DNA of 64,000 nucleotides, from NCBI RefSeq assembly GCF_019931195.1, contig NZ_JAIOUO010000003.1:248001-312000 (forward strand), read 5' to 3'. Position numbers and translations under genes: made by a program. This DNA comes from Marinobacter sp. F4216 (lineage in GTDB: Bacteria; Pseudomonadota; Gammaproteobacteria; Pseudomonadales; Oleiphilaceae). The notes beneath the pieces were generated by a model. The model saw only the letters and a program-made list of their open reading frames with translations, made no database searches and was not told the DNA's origin. Below are positions 44,215 to 55,340 of this stretch, piece after piece (within the stretch, counting starts at the first letter, position 1; each line of letters opens with the position of its first letter).

Positions 44215-46107
44215 TTAGAATGAGTAGGAAACACTCACCGTTGCGAAGTCACGGTCTGTCAACTCGTTATACGGCTTACCGCCGAAAAAGTTCGTGTATC
44301 CGATATTACCGGTGATCTTGTTCTGGTAGACCGCTTCCATGGAAACACCCAGAGCCTTGCTGCCTTCATTGAACGCACCACCCGGCTGCGGGCTGTAGCC
44401 CTGAACATCATGTGACCACGCCAACTGCGGACGGAGGTTCACACCGGCAAACACGTTCGGGTAATCCCACACAAACCGGGCGCGGTAACCCCATGAGAAG
44501 TCAGTGGTAAACCCATCATTATTACAGTAGTTGGTATTCAGGTTTGCGCCAGCTTCACAGAGGTCGAATCCGCCGCCCAGTGGCAAAGTGCCTATACCAA
44601 AGGTACCAGAACGGCCATAGCGAGCTTCATCGTAATCCGGCAGATCATGGATGTAGGTTGCGCCAAATTCACTGACGAAAGTCAAACGGCTGGCACCCAT
44701 AACCTGGTCAAAGAACTTGATCAGGGTGAACTGGGCCTGGGACACGTTGAAGCGGTCATAGCCCGCCACGGGTTTACCTGCAAAGTTCGCTCCACCAGTT
44801 TCTTCCAGACGCTGTTGCTCCAGCTTGCTCAGCACTTCACCGTTGGGACCACGCTGCTGAAGACCACCAAAGATCAGCTCGAACGCGCTCCACTGCAGAG
44901 GCACATTGTCACGGAAGCTATACTCTGCACCCAGCGACCAACCACCCGGAGTGGTGGTGTTGATGCTGACACCGTAAAGGTTGATGTTCTCCGGATACTC
45001 GATGAAGTAACTTGGAAATGCGGAATACGGAAGATCAGGATCGCTTTGCTGAGTCTCGCCGGGATCCGAAGGATTGTTTACCAGACCACTGACGTACGGC
45101 AGACGGCTGTTGTACTTGATGTAGTAGAAGCCCAGCTCGGAATCGTTCAGTGCTGGCACGTACCAGCGCATGGCCACACCAAACTGATCCTTGGAGTCGG
45201 CTTCCTGGTCGCCGATACGAGGCGCGATGAAGCCCTGGGCATACGCCTGAGAATCCGGCAACTGACCAGCCAGAAGGACCGGACCACAGCCATCAGCGGC
45301 AAAGTCGTTGGTGGAGAAGAAAGTACCGCAGTCATCCGGACGAACGGGCTCCCAGTCGGCCTGAACAAAGGTTTCAAGGGTAATGTTCTCGGTCACACCT
45401 GCTGACATGTAGAACATTTCAACCGGCAGCAGGACGTCCTTCAGCTCGGCACCCGGAGAACGGAAGGCCGGAACGTCAACCGGGTTGACGACGTTAATAC
45501 CACCCTGAATAAAGGTACTTTCACCCCAGCTCACCACCTGGCGGCCATAGCGCAAGCTCACAGGAACGTTGCCAAAGTACCAGTCGGTGAACACATAGGC
45601 ATCCAGCAACTCGCCGCCGGACGCGTTGCCCTTTGCTTTTGGGTTCAGTTCACGCTGCTGGCCGACATAATCCACTGCACGGCTTTCGTCTTTCAGTTCA
45701 AAGTCGTACCAGTAGCGGCCACGCAACAAACCTCCGACACGGGTCAGGACATTGCTGTCAACGTAATAGTCGATGAACAGCTCACTGTTACCCTTGACGA
45801 TTTTCGAGTAGGTGTCACCTTTCTCGAAGTTCAGGTTGCCATCGTCGAAGTTATTCGAGGAGGAACCGATGTTCGCCAGGGAACCGCCCGGAGCATATTC
45901 TGGCCCAAGGTTACCCGGGGCGATCAAACGCTTGTCGCGATCTTCCATCCGCCAGCCGGCACCCGCTGACAAAGTGGTATTGAACTGGTAGTCGACACCC
46001 CAGACGCTGCTGCTGAAGGCAAGCGCCTGACCCGACATACCTGCGGCAACCGCGGCCGCCAGTGGCAATTTGGTCCAACGCTGCCATTGATGAGTTTTTC
46101 TTGTCAT
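44215..46107 (-). CDS. DUF1302 outer-membrane protein
   Basis: A protein of about 630 residues with a signal peptide (KLPLAAAVAAGMSGQALAF) and a beta-barrel body of alternating strands, ending RDFATVSVSYSF with the C-terminal phenylalanine of outer-membrane proteins. DUF1302 proteins are always found with DUF1329 partners and may be channels for hydrophobic substrates. The ATG at 46107 is used; the longer frame starts at a GTG at 46161 with no ribosome site and would hide the signal peptide. It is the first gene of its operon. Confidence 0.9.
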   Translation of the reverse strand: MTRKTHQWQRWTKLPLAAAVAAGMSGQALAFSSSVWGVDYQFNTTLSAGAGWRMEDRDKRLIAPGNLGPEYAPGGSLANIGSSSNNFDDGNLNFEKGDTYSKIVKGNSELFIDYYVDSNVLTRVGGLLRGRYWYDFELKDESRAVDYVGQQRELNPKAKGNASGGELLDAYVFTDWYFGNVPVSLRYGRQVVSWGESTFIQGGINVVNPVDVPAFRSPGAELKDVLLPVEMFYMSAGVTENITLETFVQADWEPVRPDDCGTFFSTNDFAADGCGPVLLAGQLPDSQAYAQGFIAPRIGDQEADSKDQFGVAMRWYVPALNDSELGFYYIKYNSRLPYVSGLVNNPSDPGETQQSDPDLPYSAFPSYFIEYPENINLYGVSINTTTPGGWSLGAEYSFRDNVPLQWSAFELIFGGLQQRGPNGEVLSKLEQQRLEETGGANFAGKPVAGYDRFNVSQAQFTLIKFFDQVMGASRLTFVSEFGATYIHDLPDYDEARYGRSGTFGIGTLPLGGGFDLCEAGANLNTNYCNNDGFTTDFSWGYRARFVWDYPNVFAGVNLRPQLAWSHDVQGYSPQPGGAFNEGSKALGVSMEAVYQNKITGNIGYTNFFGGKPYNELTDRDFATVSVSYSF

Positions 46108-46202
46108 TGGAAGGCTACTCCATTGTTGTTCTGAGTCGCTGCTCTGATTATTGGTGTTCACGATGTATTGGAGGCTTCGTGCACAGTGCTCGTGATGTAC
46201 GC

Positions 46203-46208
46203 ACTATA
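46203..46208 (-). promoter_or_regulatory. Possible -10 box of the DUF1302-DUF1329 operon
   Basis: The minus strand reads TATAGT about 96 bases before the DUF1302 ATG, with no recognisable -35 at 16-18 bases. A promoter that lacks a -35 fits one driven by an activator such as the adjacent MalT-like regulator. Confidence 0.3.
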
Positions 46209-46286
46209 GCTAAGGCTGTCGAGGGCTTTGATCAGTCAAAAGTATGATTTTGATATCACCCCATCCCGGCACCTTTGAATTGCAAA

Positions 46287-46320
46287 TAAGAAGGCCCGGT
46301 TTTTAACCGGGCCTTTATTC
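46287..46320 (-). terminator. Rho-independent terminator of the thiolase gene
   Basis: AGGCCCGGTT and AACCGGGCCT form a ten-pair stem with a three-base loop, followed on the minus strand by TTCTTATTT. It starts two bases after the thiolase stop. Confidence 0.85.
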
Positions 46321-46321
46321 A

Positions 46322-47506
46322 TTAAATCAGCTCTATCGCCATGGCGGTGGCTTCACCGCCGCCGATGCACAGGGCGGCGACCCCACGTTTCTTTCCGTGC
46401 CGCTGAAGCGCGTGCATCAGCGTGACCAGCAGTCTGGATCCTGTTGAGCCAACCGGGTGACCCTGAGCACAGGCACCACCATGGACATTGACCTTATCCG
46501 GATCCAGGCCGAGCTCACGGATCGGCATCATTGCCACCATGGCAAACGCTTCATTGATCTCGAACAGGTCAACGTCGGCCTTGTTCCAACCTGTTTTGCC
46601 AAGGAGCGTTTCGATAGCGCCCACGGGAGCACAGGTGAATTCGGAAGGATGCTGGGACTGAGTGCTGTGACCCACGATCCGGGCAACCGGCTTGAGCCCC
46701 CGCTTCTCGGCTTCTGACTCGCTCATCAGAACCAGAGCAGAAGCACCATCGGAAATTGACGAGGCATTAGCCGCGGTTACCGTACCGTCTTTGCTGAAGG
46801 CCGGACGCAGGGAAGGAATTTTCTCGATGTTGGCATTGAACGGCTGTTCATCGTGCTCAACCACCGTTTCACCTTTGCGGGTTTTCACGGTAACCGGAAC
46901 GATTTCATCTTTTAGAGCACCCTCTTCAATGGCTCGCTGCGCTCGCTTGAGCGACTGAATGGCGTATGCATCCATGTCTTCGCGGGTGTAACCTTTCTTA
47001 TCCGCCATCTCCTGGGCAAACGCGCCCATCAGACGACCCGTCTCGGCATCTTCAAGCCCGTCCAGGAACATATGATCCTGAACAGTGTCACCCGCGCCCA
47101 TACGATAGCCTTTACGAGCATTGGGCAGGATATACGGCGCGTTGGACATACTCTCCATACCGCCGGCGACCATGATGTCATTGCTACCAGCCTTGATCAG
47201 GTCATGAGCAAACATGGCGGCCTTCATGCCGGAGCCACACAGCTTGTTGATCGTGGTGGCACCGGTGCTGTCCGGTAAACCTGCCTGGCGCATCGCCTGA
47301 CGAGCTGGCCCCTGCTTGAGCCCTGCCGGCAGAACGTTGCCCATAATGACTTCCTGCACATCCGCAGGCTGAAGTCCCGCGCGTTTAACTGCCTCGGCGA
47401 TCGTAATGGCCCCAAGCTCCGGCGCAGACAAAGGCGACAAACTGCCTTGAAAGCCCCCCATCGGGGTCCGAACGCCGCTAACAATCACTACGCTATCGCT
47501 ACTCAT
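46322..47506 (-). CDS. Acetyl-CoA C-acyltransferase (thiolase)
   Basis: A 394-residue type II thiolase. The nucleophilic cysteine is in INKLCGSGMKAAM (near residue 89), the histidine in VNVHGGACAQGHPVGSTG (near 350), and the second cysteine in AALCIGGGEATAMAIEL at the end. The length is typical of acetoacetyl-CoA thiolase or the PhaA/AtoB group. It could condense two acetyl-CoA for polyhydroxyalkanoate or acetoacetate metabolism, or act in beta-oxidation; the gene is alone, so context does not decide. It ends at a strong terminator. Confidence 0.9.
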   Translation of the reverse strand: MSSDSVVIVSGVRTPMGGFQGSLSPLSAPELGAITIAEAVKRAGLQPADVQEVIMGNVLPAGLKQGPARQAMRQAGLPDSTGATTINKLCGSGMKAAMFAHDLIKAGSNDIMVAGGMESMSNAPYILPNARKGYRMGAGDTVQDHMFLDGLEDAETGRLMGAFAQEMADKKGYTREDMDAYAIQSLKRAQRAIEEGALKDEIVPVTVKTRKGETVVEHDEQPFNANIEKIPSLRPAFSKDGTVTAANASSISDGASALVLMSESEAEKRGLKPVARIVGHSTQSQHPSEFTCAPVGAIETLLGKTGWNKADVDLFEINEAFAMVAMMPIRELGLDPDKVNVHGGACAQGHPVGSTGSRLLVTLMHALQRHGKKRGVAALCIGGGEATAMAIELI

Positions 47507-47600
47507 GGATCAATCTCTCTGTCTTTATGTTGTGGGTCGGGACGAACTGCCCGATCGTCCGGTTTAGCAAAGAACCGGAGCGCTGCTCCGGCCAGAAAAC

Positions 47601-48737
47601 TTAGGGTTTGTGAGGTGCCTCTAGATATTCATGGGACTGCATTTCCAGCAACCGGGATTCGGTACGCTCAAATTCGAAACTGAGCCGGCCGCCGGCATAG
47701 AGTTCGGTGATAGGTGCCGCTGCAGACATGATGACCTTCACGTTGCGGTCGTAGAACTCGTCCACCATGTTGATGAACCTACGCGCCTGGTCGTCTTTTT
47801 CACCACCGAGGACTGGCACATTGCTGATGATGATGGCGTGGAACTGTCGCGCCAATTCAATGTAATCGTTCTGGCTCCGAGGCCCGTCACAGACATCGGT
47901 AAAATCAAACCAGACAACGTCATCGGCGTGCGCCTGAACCGGAATTTTCCGGCCATTCACCTCAATACTCTGACTGTGCTTGCCCGCCTCAAGAGCCAGC
48001 GCGTCATAGCTTTTGCGCAAGCTGACATCAGCTTCTGCATCCAGGGGGGAGTGAAACAATTCCGCCTGCTCTAGTGTTCGCAACCGGTAATCAACGCCGC
48101 CATCCACGTTCACCACATCGGTATACTTCTTAACCAACGCGATCGCCGGCAGGAAGCGAGCCCTTTGCAAACCATCTTTGTAGAGGCCATCCGGCACGAT
48201 GTTGGAGGTACACACCAGCGTGACGCCCCGGCTGAACAGACCGTCCATCAGCGTTGCGAGAATCATGGCATCGCCAATATCGGAGACAAAAAACTCGTCA
48301 AAGCAGATAACCCGGGTTTCCTCGGCAAACTTCCGGGACACAAGATCCAACGGGTTCTTCTCGCCCTTCAACTGTTTTAGCTCGTTGTGGACCCGCTGCA
48401 TGAACCGGTGAAAGTGGACACGCATCTTTCGGTCAAACGGAAGCGACTCGTAAAACGTGTCCATCAGATAGGTTTTACCGCGCCCTACGCCACCCCAGAA
48501 ATACAGACCCTTAACGGGCTCCTCTTTGCCCTTTTTCAATTTGCGACGCAACCTGGCCATCGCCTTGTTGCGCTCTTCTTCCGCAACAACCAATTTTTCA
48601 TACAACGCCTGAAGACGACGTACGGCATCTTCCTGGGCAGCATCCTTCTGGAAATCCGGACGCTCAAGATCTTTTTGATAACGCTCCCAGGGAGTCAGAT
48701 TTGCACTGGCATCTAGTTTGGACATCGCTGCGGTCAT
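47601..48737 (-). CDS. zapE: Cell-division AAA-like ATPase ZapE
   Basis: A protein of about 378 residues in the AFG1/ZapE family. It has Walker A YFWGGVGRGKTYLMDTFYES, Walker B RVICFDEFFVSDIGDAM, the sensor motif TLVCTSNIVPDGLYKDGL and a late VIMSAAAPITELY. ZapE interacts with FtsZ and assists constriction. The start is placed at an ATG at 48737 (MTAAMSKLDASANLTPWERY), which has GGA seven bases upstream; longer in-frame starts up to 48797 exist. It is divergent from zapG, another division-linked gene, with about 196 bases between. Confidence 0.92.
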   Translation of the reverse strand: MTAAMSKLDASANLTPWERYQKDLERPDFQKDAAQEDAVRRLQALYEKLVVAEEERNKAMARLRRKLKKGKEEPVKGLYFWGGVGRGKTYLMDTFYESLPFDRKMRVHFHRFMQRVHNELKQLKGEKNPLDLVSRKFAEETRVICFDEFFVSDIGDAMILATLMDGLFSRGVTLVCTSNIVPDGLYKDGLQRARFLPAIALVKKYTDVVNVDGGVDYRLRTLEQAELFHSPLDAEADVSLRKSYDALALEAGKHSQSIEVNGRKIPVQAHADDVVWFDFTDVCDGPRSQNDYIELARQFHAIIISNVPVLGGEKDDQARRFINMVDEFYDRNVKVIMSAAAPITELYAGGRLSFEFERTESRLLEMQSHEYLEAPHKP

Positions 48738-48933
48738 TGATTTTTCCAGGATCATAATCATGAAATTTCGGCGCTGTATTGTCTCGCATTTGGGCATTTT
48801 TCGCCACGATGCCGCCCCACCGCCAAATTACGACGATTGGTTCACCACAAGGTAATGTGCTGCGAGCGCTCAGGGCGCTATACTCGGAAAACGTGCGAGG
48901 TAAAATTCCAGTCAAAAAGGGACGACACAACCT

Positions 48934-49371
48934 ATGGAAAACCTGATTCTGGCAGCCGTTGCCGCGCTCATCGTCGGCATCGTCATTGGGGTCATGATTG
49001 GCCGTTCAGGGCAAGGAACCACGCTCCGGCAACGCCGGGCGGAACAGCAGGTCGAAGAACTGCGAAATGAATACACCCGCTATCAGGCGCAGGTGAACGA
49101 GCATTTCATGGAATCCGCTCATTTGCTCCGGCGGTTCAATGACAGCTACCGTGACATCAACCAGCACATGGCCAGAGGCGCAAACCGCCTGTGCAACGAC
49201 GATGAATGGCTGGACGAACTGGGCGACGAAACCGCGAGGAAGCGCCTGGGAGAAACCGGGGACCGCGATGATGGCGTGGAAGCACCACGGGACTATGCGC
49301 CCAAAACCGACCCCAAAGCCTCCGGGACCCTGTCCGAAGACTTCGGGCTGGCGGGAAAAGGCAACGCCTGA
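48934..49371 (+). CDS. zapG: DUF1043 cell-division protein ZapG/YhcB
   Basis: A 145-residue inner-membrane protein. A single N-terminal helix (ILAAVAALIVGIVIGVMIGR) is followed by a cytoplasmic coiled coil of about 50 residues (QQVEELRNEYTRYQAQVNEH) and a charged, disordered tail. Size and layout match YhcB/ZapG, which links envelope synthesis and division. A TATACT box at 48879-48884 could be its -10. It converges with the Nif3-family gene. Confidence 0.88.
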   Translation: MENLILAAVAALIVGIVIGVMIGRSGQGTTLRQRRAEQQVEELRNEYTRYQAQVNEHFMESAHLLRRFNDSYRDINQHMARGANRLCNDDEWLDELGDETARKRLGETGDRDDGVEAPRDYAPKTDPKASGTLSEDFGLAGKGNA

Positions 49372-49375
49372 ATCC

Positions 49376-50119
49376 TTAAACCGGGTTGTCGCAGTCAATA
49401 AACCGGTGCATCAACCCGAACTCCTTTGCCAAAGCCGCGCCTAATGCCTGGACACCGTACCTTTCGGTAGCGTGGTGGCCCGCCGCAAAGTAATGGATAC
49501 CACACTCTCTGGCGGTGTGCGTGGTGGGCTCGGATATTTCGCCGCTGATGTAGGCATCCAGCCCAGCTTCAAGCGCCTGATCAATAAATCCCTGCGCGGC
49601 ACCGGTACACCAGCCCACCCGCTTTATCTCGTCTTTACCTTCACCCACCCAGAGCGGCGTTCGATTCAGCTTTTCAGCTATCCATTCGGCAAAATGAGAG
49701 GCTCCCAGCGGCTGTTCCAACTCCCCCTGCCAGACCAGCCCGGCCAGAGGACGAGGATTCCGCAGCCCAAGCACATCCGCCAGCTGCCGGTTATTACCGA
49801 ATTCCGGATGATCGTCCAGCGGGAGGTGGTAGGCAACCAGGTTGATGTCATGATCGAGCAGCAGCTTCAGACGCTCACGTTTCATTCCACGAACACGGGC
49901 ATCCTCGCCTTTCCAGAAATAGCCGTGGTGAACAAGAATCATGTCTGCCCCGGCATCAATTGCGGCATCAATCAACGCCTTTGACGCCGTCACCCCGCTG
50001 ACAATGGTTCGAACTTCGGCCCTGCCCTCAACCTGAAGACCATTCGGACAATAGTCCTGAAAATTGTCTGGCTGAAGCCATTCATCGATCCGGGTCAGAA
50101 TTTCGTCTCGGGTGATCAT
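49376..50119 (-). CDS. Nif3-like dinuclear-metal hexameric protein
   Basis: A 247-residue YbgI/Nif3-family protein. Metal ligands are in DMILVHHGYFWKG (near residue 60) and HYFAAGHHATERYGVQALGA near the end. The structural family forms a toroidal hexamer with two metals per subunit; it is often labelled GTP cyclohydrolase type 2, but its real function is not settled. The start has GGAGAAAA just upstream. It is downstream of hisC by 69 bases, with an 11-pair inverted repeat between. Confidence 0.9.
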   Translation of the reverse strand: MITRDEILTRIDEWLQPDNFQDYCPNGLQVEGRAEVRTIVSGVTASKALIDAAIDAGADMILVHHGYFWKGEDARVRGMKRERLKLLLDHDINLVAYHLPLDDHPEFGNNRQLADVLGLRNPRPLAGLVWQGELEQPLGASHFAEWIAEKLNRTPLWVGEGKDEIKRVGWCTGAAQGFIDQALEAGLDAYISGEISEPTTHTARECGIHYFAAGHHATERYGVQALGAALAKEFGLMHRFIDCDNPV

Positions 50120-50138
50120 GATTTTCTCCTGCCATCAA

Positions 50139-50176
50139 AGAGCAAAGCCACCATACCAAAGCGCCGGCTTTGCTCT
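50139..50176. repeat. Inverted repeat in the hisC-nif3 gap
   Basis: AGAGCAAAGCC (50139-50149) and GGCTTTGCTCT (50166-50176) form a perfect 11-pair stem with a 16-base loop. No T run follows on the minus strand (TTGATGG), so it is a hairpin of unclear function rather than a proven terminator; it may weaken read-through into the Nif3 gene. Confidence 0.6.
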
Positions 50177-50188
50177 GCTCGGATAAGT

Positions 50189-51241
50189 TTAAAGAGCTGC
50201 GAGCCCGTCGATCAGCGCATCGTTCTGGGAGGTCGTTCCGATGGTAATCCGGAGGTACTCACTGATTCTGGGCTTGTTGAAGTGGCGAACGATAATGCCC
50301 TTTTCCCGGAGCCCCGTCGCCAGGTGCTGGCCGGATTTGTCGGGATGGCGAGCAAGAACGAAGTTAGCCCTGGACGGCAACACCTCAAAGCCCTGCTGCT
50401 CCAGCGCCTGTGTTACACGCTCCCGCTCGGCGATAACAGTCTGGCAGCATTGCTGGAACCAGGCTTCGTCCTCATACGCCGCCTTGGCTCCAGCCAGGGC
50501 AAGCCGATCCAGGGGATAGCTGTTGAAACTGTTTTTCACCCGATTCAGCGCCTCAATGAGATCGGGGTGCCCGACAGCAAAGCCCACCCGCAAGCCGGCC
50601 AGCGCCCGGGACTTTGACAATGTCTGGGTAACCAGAAGGTTCGGATAGCGATCCACCAGGGTAATCGCACTGGTACCGCCAAAATCAATGTAGGCTTCAT
50701 CCACCACCACGACACGATCCGGATTGGCGTGCAGAATCGTTTCGATATGCTCCAGCTCCAGGTACCGACCGGTTGGCGCATTGGGGTTGGGGAAAATAAC
50801 CCCACCGTTGGGACCGGTGTACTCTGCCGGGTCAATCTCGAAGCTGTCCGTCAGGGGAATCTGCCGACTTTCTATGCCATAAAGGCCACAGTAGACCGGA
50901 TAGAAACTGTAGGTGACATCCGGAAACAGCACCGGCTCCCCGTGCTGGAACAGCCCGTAGAAAATATGCGCAAGCACCTCGTCGGAGCCGTTTCCGAGAA
51001 ACACCTGCCCGGGCGTGATGCCATGATAGGCCGCAATGGTTTTCCGAAGGCTCTCGCCTTCGGGGTCCGGATACAGCCGCAGGGTATCGTTCAGCTCGGC
51101 CTGAACGGCCGCGATAACCTTTGGCGAAGGCCCAAACGGGCTCTCATTGGTATTCAGCTTGATCAGGTTAGCGACCTTGGGCTGCTCCCCCGGCACGTAG
51201 GGAACGAGATCATTAACCAGCGGACTCCAGAACTTGCTCAT
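50189..51241 (-). CDS. hisC: Histidinol-phosphate aminotransferase
   Basis: A 350-residue PLP-dependent class II aminotransferase. The conserved pyridoxal lysine is in [20 protein letters not shown], the substrate arginine is in the C-terminal [11 protein letters not shown], and [20 protein letters not shown] is the N-terminal motif. It converts imidazole-acetol phosphate to histidinol phosphate. The third gene in hisG-hisD-hisC, starting 34 bases after hisD. Confidence 0.95.
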   Translation of the reverse strand: MSKFWSPLVNDLVPYVPGEQPKVANLIKLNTNESPFGPSPKVIAAVQAELNDTLRLYPDPEGESLRKTIAAYHGITPGQVFLGNGSDEVLAHIFYGLFQHGEPVLFPDVTYSFYPVYCGLYGIESRQIPLTDSFEIDPAEYTGPNGGVIFPNPNAPTGRYLELEHIETILHANPDRVVVVDEAYIDFGGTSAITLVDRYPNLLVTQTLSKSRALAGLRVGFAVGHPDLIEALNRVKNSFNSYPLDRLALAGAKAAYEDEAWFQQCCQTVIAERERVTQALEQQGFEVLPSRANFVLARHPDKSGQHLATGLREKGIIVRHFNKPRISEYLRITIGTTSQNDALIDGLAAL

Positions 51242-51275
51242 GGCCTTACTGCTCCACTCCAGCGGGGATTAGCAT

Positions 51276-52583
51276 TCACTCTTTGATTCGATATTCCGCA
51301 GAACGGGCATGGGCCGTCAGGCCTTCTCCTCTGGCCAACACAGAGGCGATCCTCCCCATTTTATCGGCACCATTGGCCGAAAAACCGATAATGGACGAAC
51401 GCTTCTGGAAGTCATATACCCCCAAAGGAGAGGAGAAACGCGCCGTACCACTGGTCGGAAGAACGTGGTTGGGGCCAGCGCAATAATCCCCCAGCGCCTC
51501 AGCGGTGTAACGCCCCATGAAGACGGCACCCGCATGGCGAATGTTTTCCAACAGGGCTTCCGGCTGCTCCACGGACAACTCCAAATGCTCCGGAGCAATT
51601 CGGTTGGACACCTCGGCGGCCTCCGCCAGATCTGCTACCTGAATCAACGCCCCGCGACTGCCGACCGACTCCGCAATGATATCCGCACGCTCCATGGTTG
51701 GAAGCAAGCGCTGAATGCTGGCTTCAACGGCATCCAGGAAGCCTTTATCCGGACTGATCAGGATGGACTGGGCCTGCTCGTCGTGTTCAGCCTGGGAGAA
51801 CAGGTCCATGGCAATCCAGTCCGGGTCAGTCTGGCCATCGCAAATCACCAGAATTTCGGACGGGCCGGCAATCATGTCGATGCCAACGGTTCCAAACACC
51901 TCCCGCTTGGCCGTTGCAACAAAGATGTTCCCGGGCCCGACAATCTTGTCGACCGCCGGAACGGTTTCGGTTCCGTAGGCTAGCGCGCCAACCGCCTGGG
52001 CACCGCCAATGGTAAACACCCGGTCTACACCAGCGATCGCTGCCGCAGCCAGGACCATATCATTCACCAGACCATCCGGTGTGGGCACCACCATGACCAC
52101 CTCGGAAACACCCGCCACCTTCGCCGGGATGGCATTCATCAACACCGATGAAGGATAAGCTGCTTTCCCTCCCGGAACGTAAAGGCCGGCGCGATCCAGA
52201 GGCGTCACCTTTTGCCCCAGAACCGTCCCATCGGCCTCTTCGTACTGCCAGGAAGTTTGATTCTGGCGTTCGTGGTAGTCACGAATGCGTTGAGCTGCTG
52301 CTTCCAGCGCCAGGCGCTGATCCTGAGGAATGGCCTCAAGCGCCTTCAGCAAGCGATCCTTGCTCATTTCCAGTTCCGCCACAGAGTCAGCCTTGAGCCG
52401 ATCAAACTGTTCGGTAAATTCCAGGATCGCGGCATCGCCACGGGACTTCACCTGGCTCAGGATATGACGCACTGACTCGTTCACCTGATGATCAACACTG
52501 TCGTCCCAGGCCAGCAGTCGGGCCAGCGAACGGTCAAAATCCTCGTCGGACGTATTGAGTCGAGTGATACTGAGATCAGACAT
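51276..52583 (-). CDS. hisD: Histidinol dehydrogenase
   Basis: A 435-residue enzyme that oxidises histidinol to histidine with two NAD, zinc dependent. It has the [20 protein letters not shown] motif, [16 protein letters not shown], the [10 protein letters not shown] stretch and the zinc/catalytic region [15 protein letters not shown]. Length is standard. It is downstream of hisG with a gap of about 110 bases. Confidence 0.96.
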   Translation of the reverse strand: MSDLSITRLNTSDEDFDRSLARLLAWDDSVDHQVNESVRHILSQVKSRGDAAILEFTEQFDRLKADSVAELEMSKDRLLKALEAIPQDQRLALEAAAQRIRDYHERQNQTSWQYEEADGTVLGQKVTPLDRAGLYVPGGKAAYPSSVLMNAIPAKVAGVSEVVMVVPTPDGLVNDMVLAAAAIAGVDRVFTIGGAQAVGALAYGTETVPAVDKIVGPGNIFVATAKREVFGTVGIDMIAGPSEILVICDGQTDPDWIAMDLFSQAEHDEQAQSILISPDKGFLDAVEASIQRLLPTMERADIIAESVGSRGALIQVADLAEAAEVSNRIAPEHLELSVEQPEALLENIRHAGAVFMGRYTAEALGDYCAGPNHVLPTSGTARFSSPLGVYDFQKRSSIIGFSANGADKMGRIASVLARGEGLTAHARSAEYRIKE

Positions 52584-52693
52584 GTATTCAATCCTGCGCT
52601 AAATGAGGGAATTGAAGGCGGCCCAAGCACGGACCGTAAAACGGCGTGCCGAAGTCACCGGCACACCCTGAAAAAAACGACAGCAGGCGGCGA

Positions 52694-53341
52694 TTACGCC
52701 TCGGCGTGTCGCGACGCCACAGCAGCAGCCATGCGCTCGATTATGGGGTTAATGCGACCGTGTTTCATCTTCATCGAGGCGCGATTCACCACCAGGCGAC
52801 TACTGATATGCTCGATCAGTTCACGCGCCTCCAGCCCGTTCGCACGAAGCGTGTTGCCCGTGTCAACGATATCGACGATTTCATCCGCCAGCCCCAGAAT
52901 CGGCGCCAGCTCCATCGCCCCATAGAGTTTGATGATATCGGCCTGTCGCCCCTGAGCGGCGTAATAGCGGCGGGCGATGTTCACAAACTTGGTGGCTACC
53001 TTGATGCGACCCGACGGAGGCTGACTGCCCTTGGGACCAGCTGTCATCAGGCGACATTGGGAAATCTTCAGGTCCAGGGGCTCGTACAACCCCTCGCCTC
53101 CGTGCTCCATCAGTACGTCTTTCCCGGTTACGCCGAGATCGGCGCCACCGTATTGAACGTAAGTCGGCACATCGGTGGCGCGGATAATCAGCACCCGCAC
53201 ATTCGGATCGGTGGTAGGGAACACCAGCTTACGGGATTTTTTGATGTCGTCGACCAGCTCAATACCGGCCTCGGCCAGCAGCGGCAACGTTTCATCCAGG
53301 ATTCGTCCCTTCGACAAGGCGATGGTGATGGAATCTGTCAT
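52694..53341 (-). CDS. hisG: ATP phosphoribosyltransferase, short form
   Basis: A 215-residue HisG of the short type, which needs the HisZ regulatory subunit encoded elsewhere. It has [20 protein letters not shown], the central [16 protein letters not shown] and [15 protein letters not shown] for phosphoribosyl pyrophosphate binding, and the C-terminal [12 protein letters not shown]. It performs the first step of histidine synthesis. GAAGGACG precedes the ATG, and murA lies 28 bases upstream. Confidence 0.96.
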   Translation of the reverse strand: MTDSITIALSKGRILDETLPLLAEAGIELVDDIKKSRKLVFPTTDPNVRVLIIRATDVPTYVQYGGADLGVTGKDVLMEHGGEGLYEPLDLKISQCRLMTAGPKGSQPPSGRIKVATKFVNIARRYYAAQGRQADIIKLYGAMELAPILGLADEIVDIVDTGNTLRANGLEARELIEHISSRLVVNRASMKMKHGRINPIIERMAAAVASRHAEA

Positions 53342-53369
53342 ACGTCCTTCCGGTTTCCCCTAATCTCCG

Positions 53370-54906
<1,537 letters not shown>

Positions 54907-55025
54907 AACTAAATCCTCGGGCGTTTTGAAAAAATCAGGGGCGGGATTGTAACCAATTACGTTGCGCGGGTCAGCTTTAGCGTCATGAGATGGAAGGAAA
55001 GTAACCCGCAAAGACAGACGTCACA

Positions 55026-55340
55026 TCAGGCCGTTTCGAATCCGGGGATTTGCCTGTCCAGATTGCTCAGCGCCGCCAGTGACCTTAGACGGTCACTGGC
55101 GTTTTGAAAGGTCAGCGTTGCGCCACTCTCTCCAGCTGCTCTTTGCCAGCACAGAAGCATGGAAAGCACCACACTGTGGGCCGTCTCCAACCCTGCGAGG
55201 TCGACGGCCAAAGGTGACCGGGCCGAACGAATCAGGGCCTCGCCCCGGGATCGCAACGACATAACGGTCTCAGCATTAACCTCGCCGGCGACGCTCAGTG
55301 TCGTACCGTTCAGCGTCACGCTCGGCACTGCGAGACTCAC
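55026..55340 (-). CDS. mlaB: Mla system STAS-domain protein
   Basis: A 104-residue cytoplasmic STAS protein that binds and activates the MlaF ATPase. It carries the antisigma-antagonist-like LAVDLAGLETAHSVVLSMLL around residue 45-65, with serine/threonine residues in place of a phosphorylatable one. It overlaps the mlaC stop by four bases (GTGA), starting at a GTG, so it is coupled to it. Confidence 0.9.
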   Translation of the reverse strand: MSLAVPSVTLNGTTLSVAGEVNAETVMSLRSRGEALIRSARSPLAVDLAGLETAHSVVLSMLLCWQRAAGESGATLTFQNASDRLRSLAALSNLDRQIPGFETA

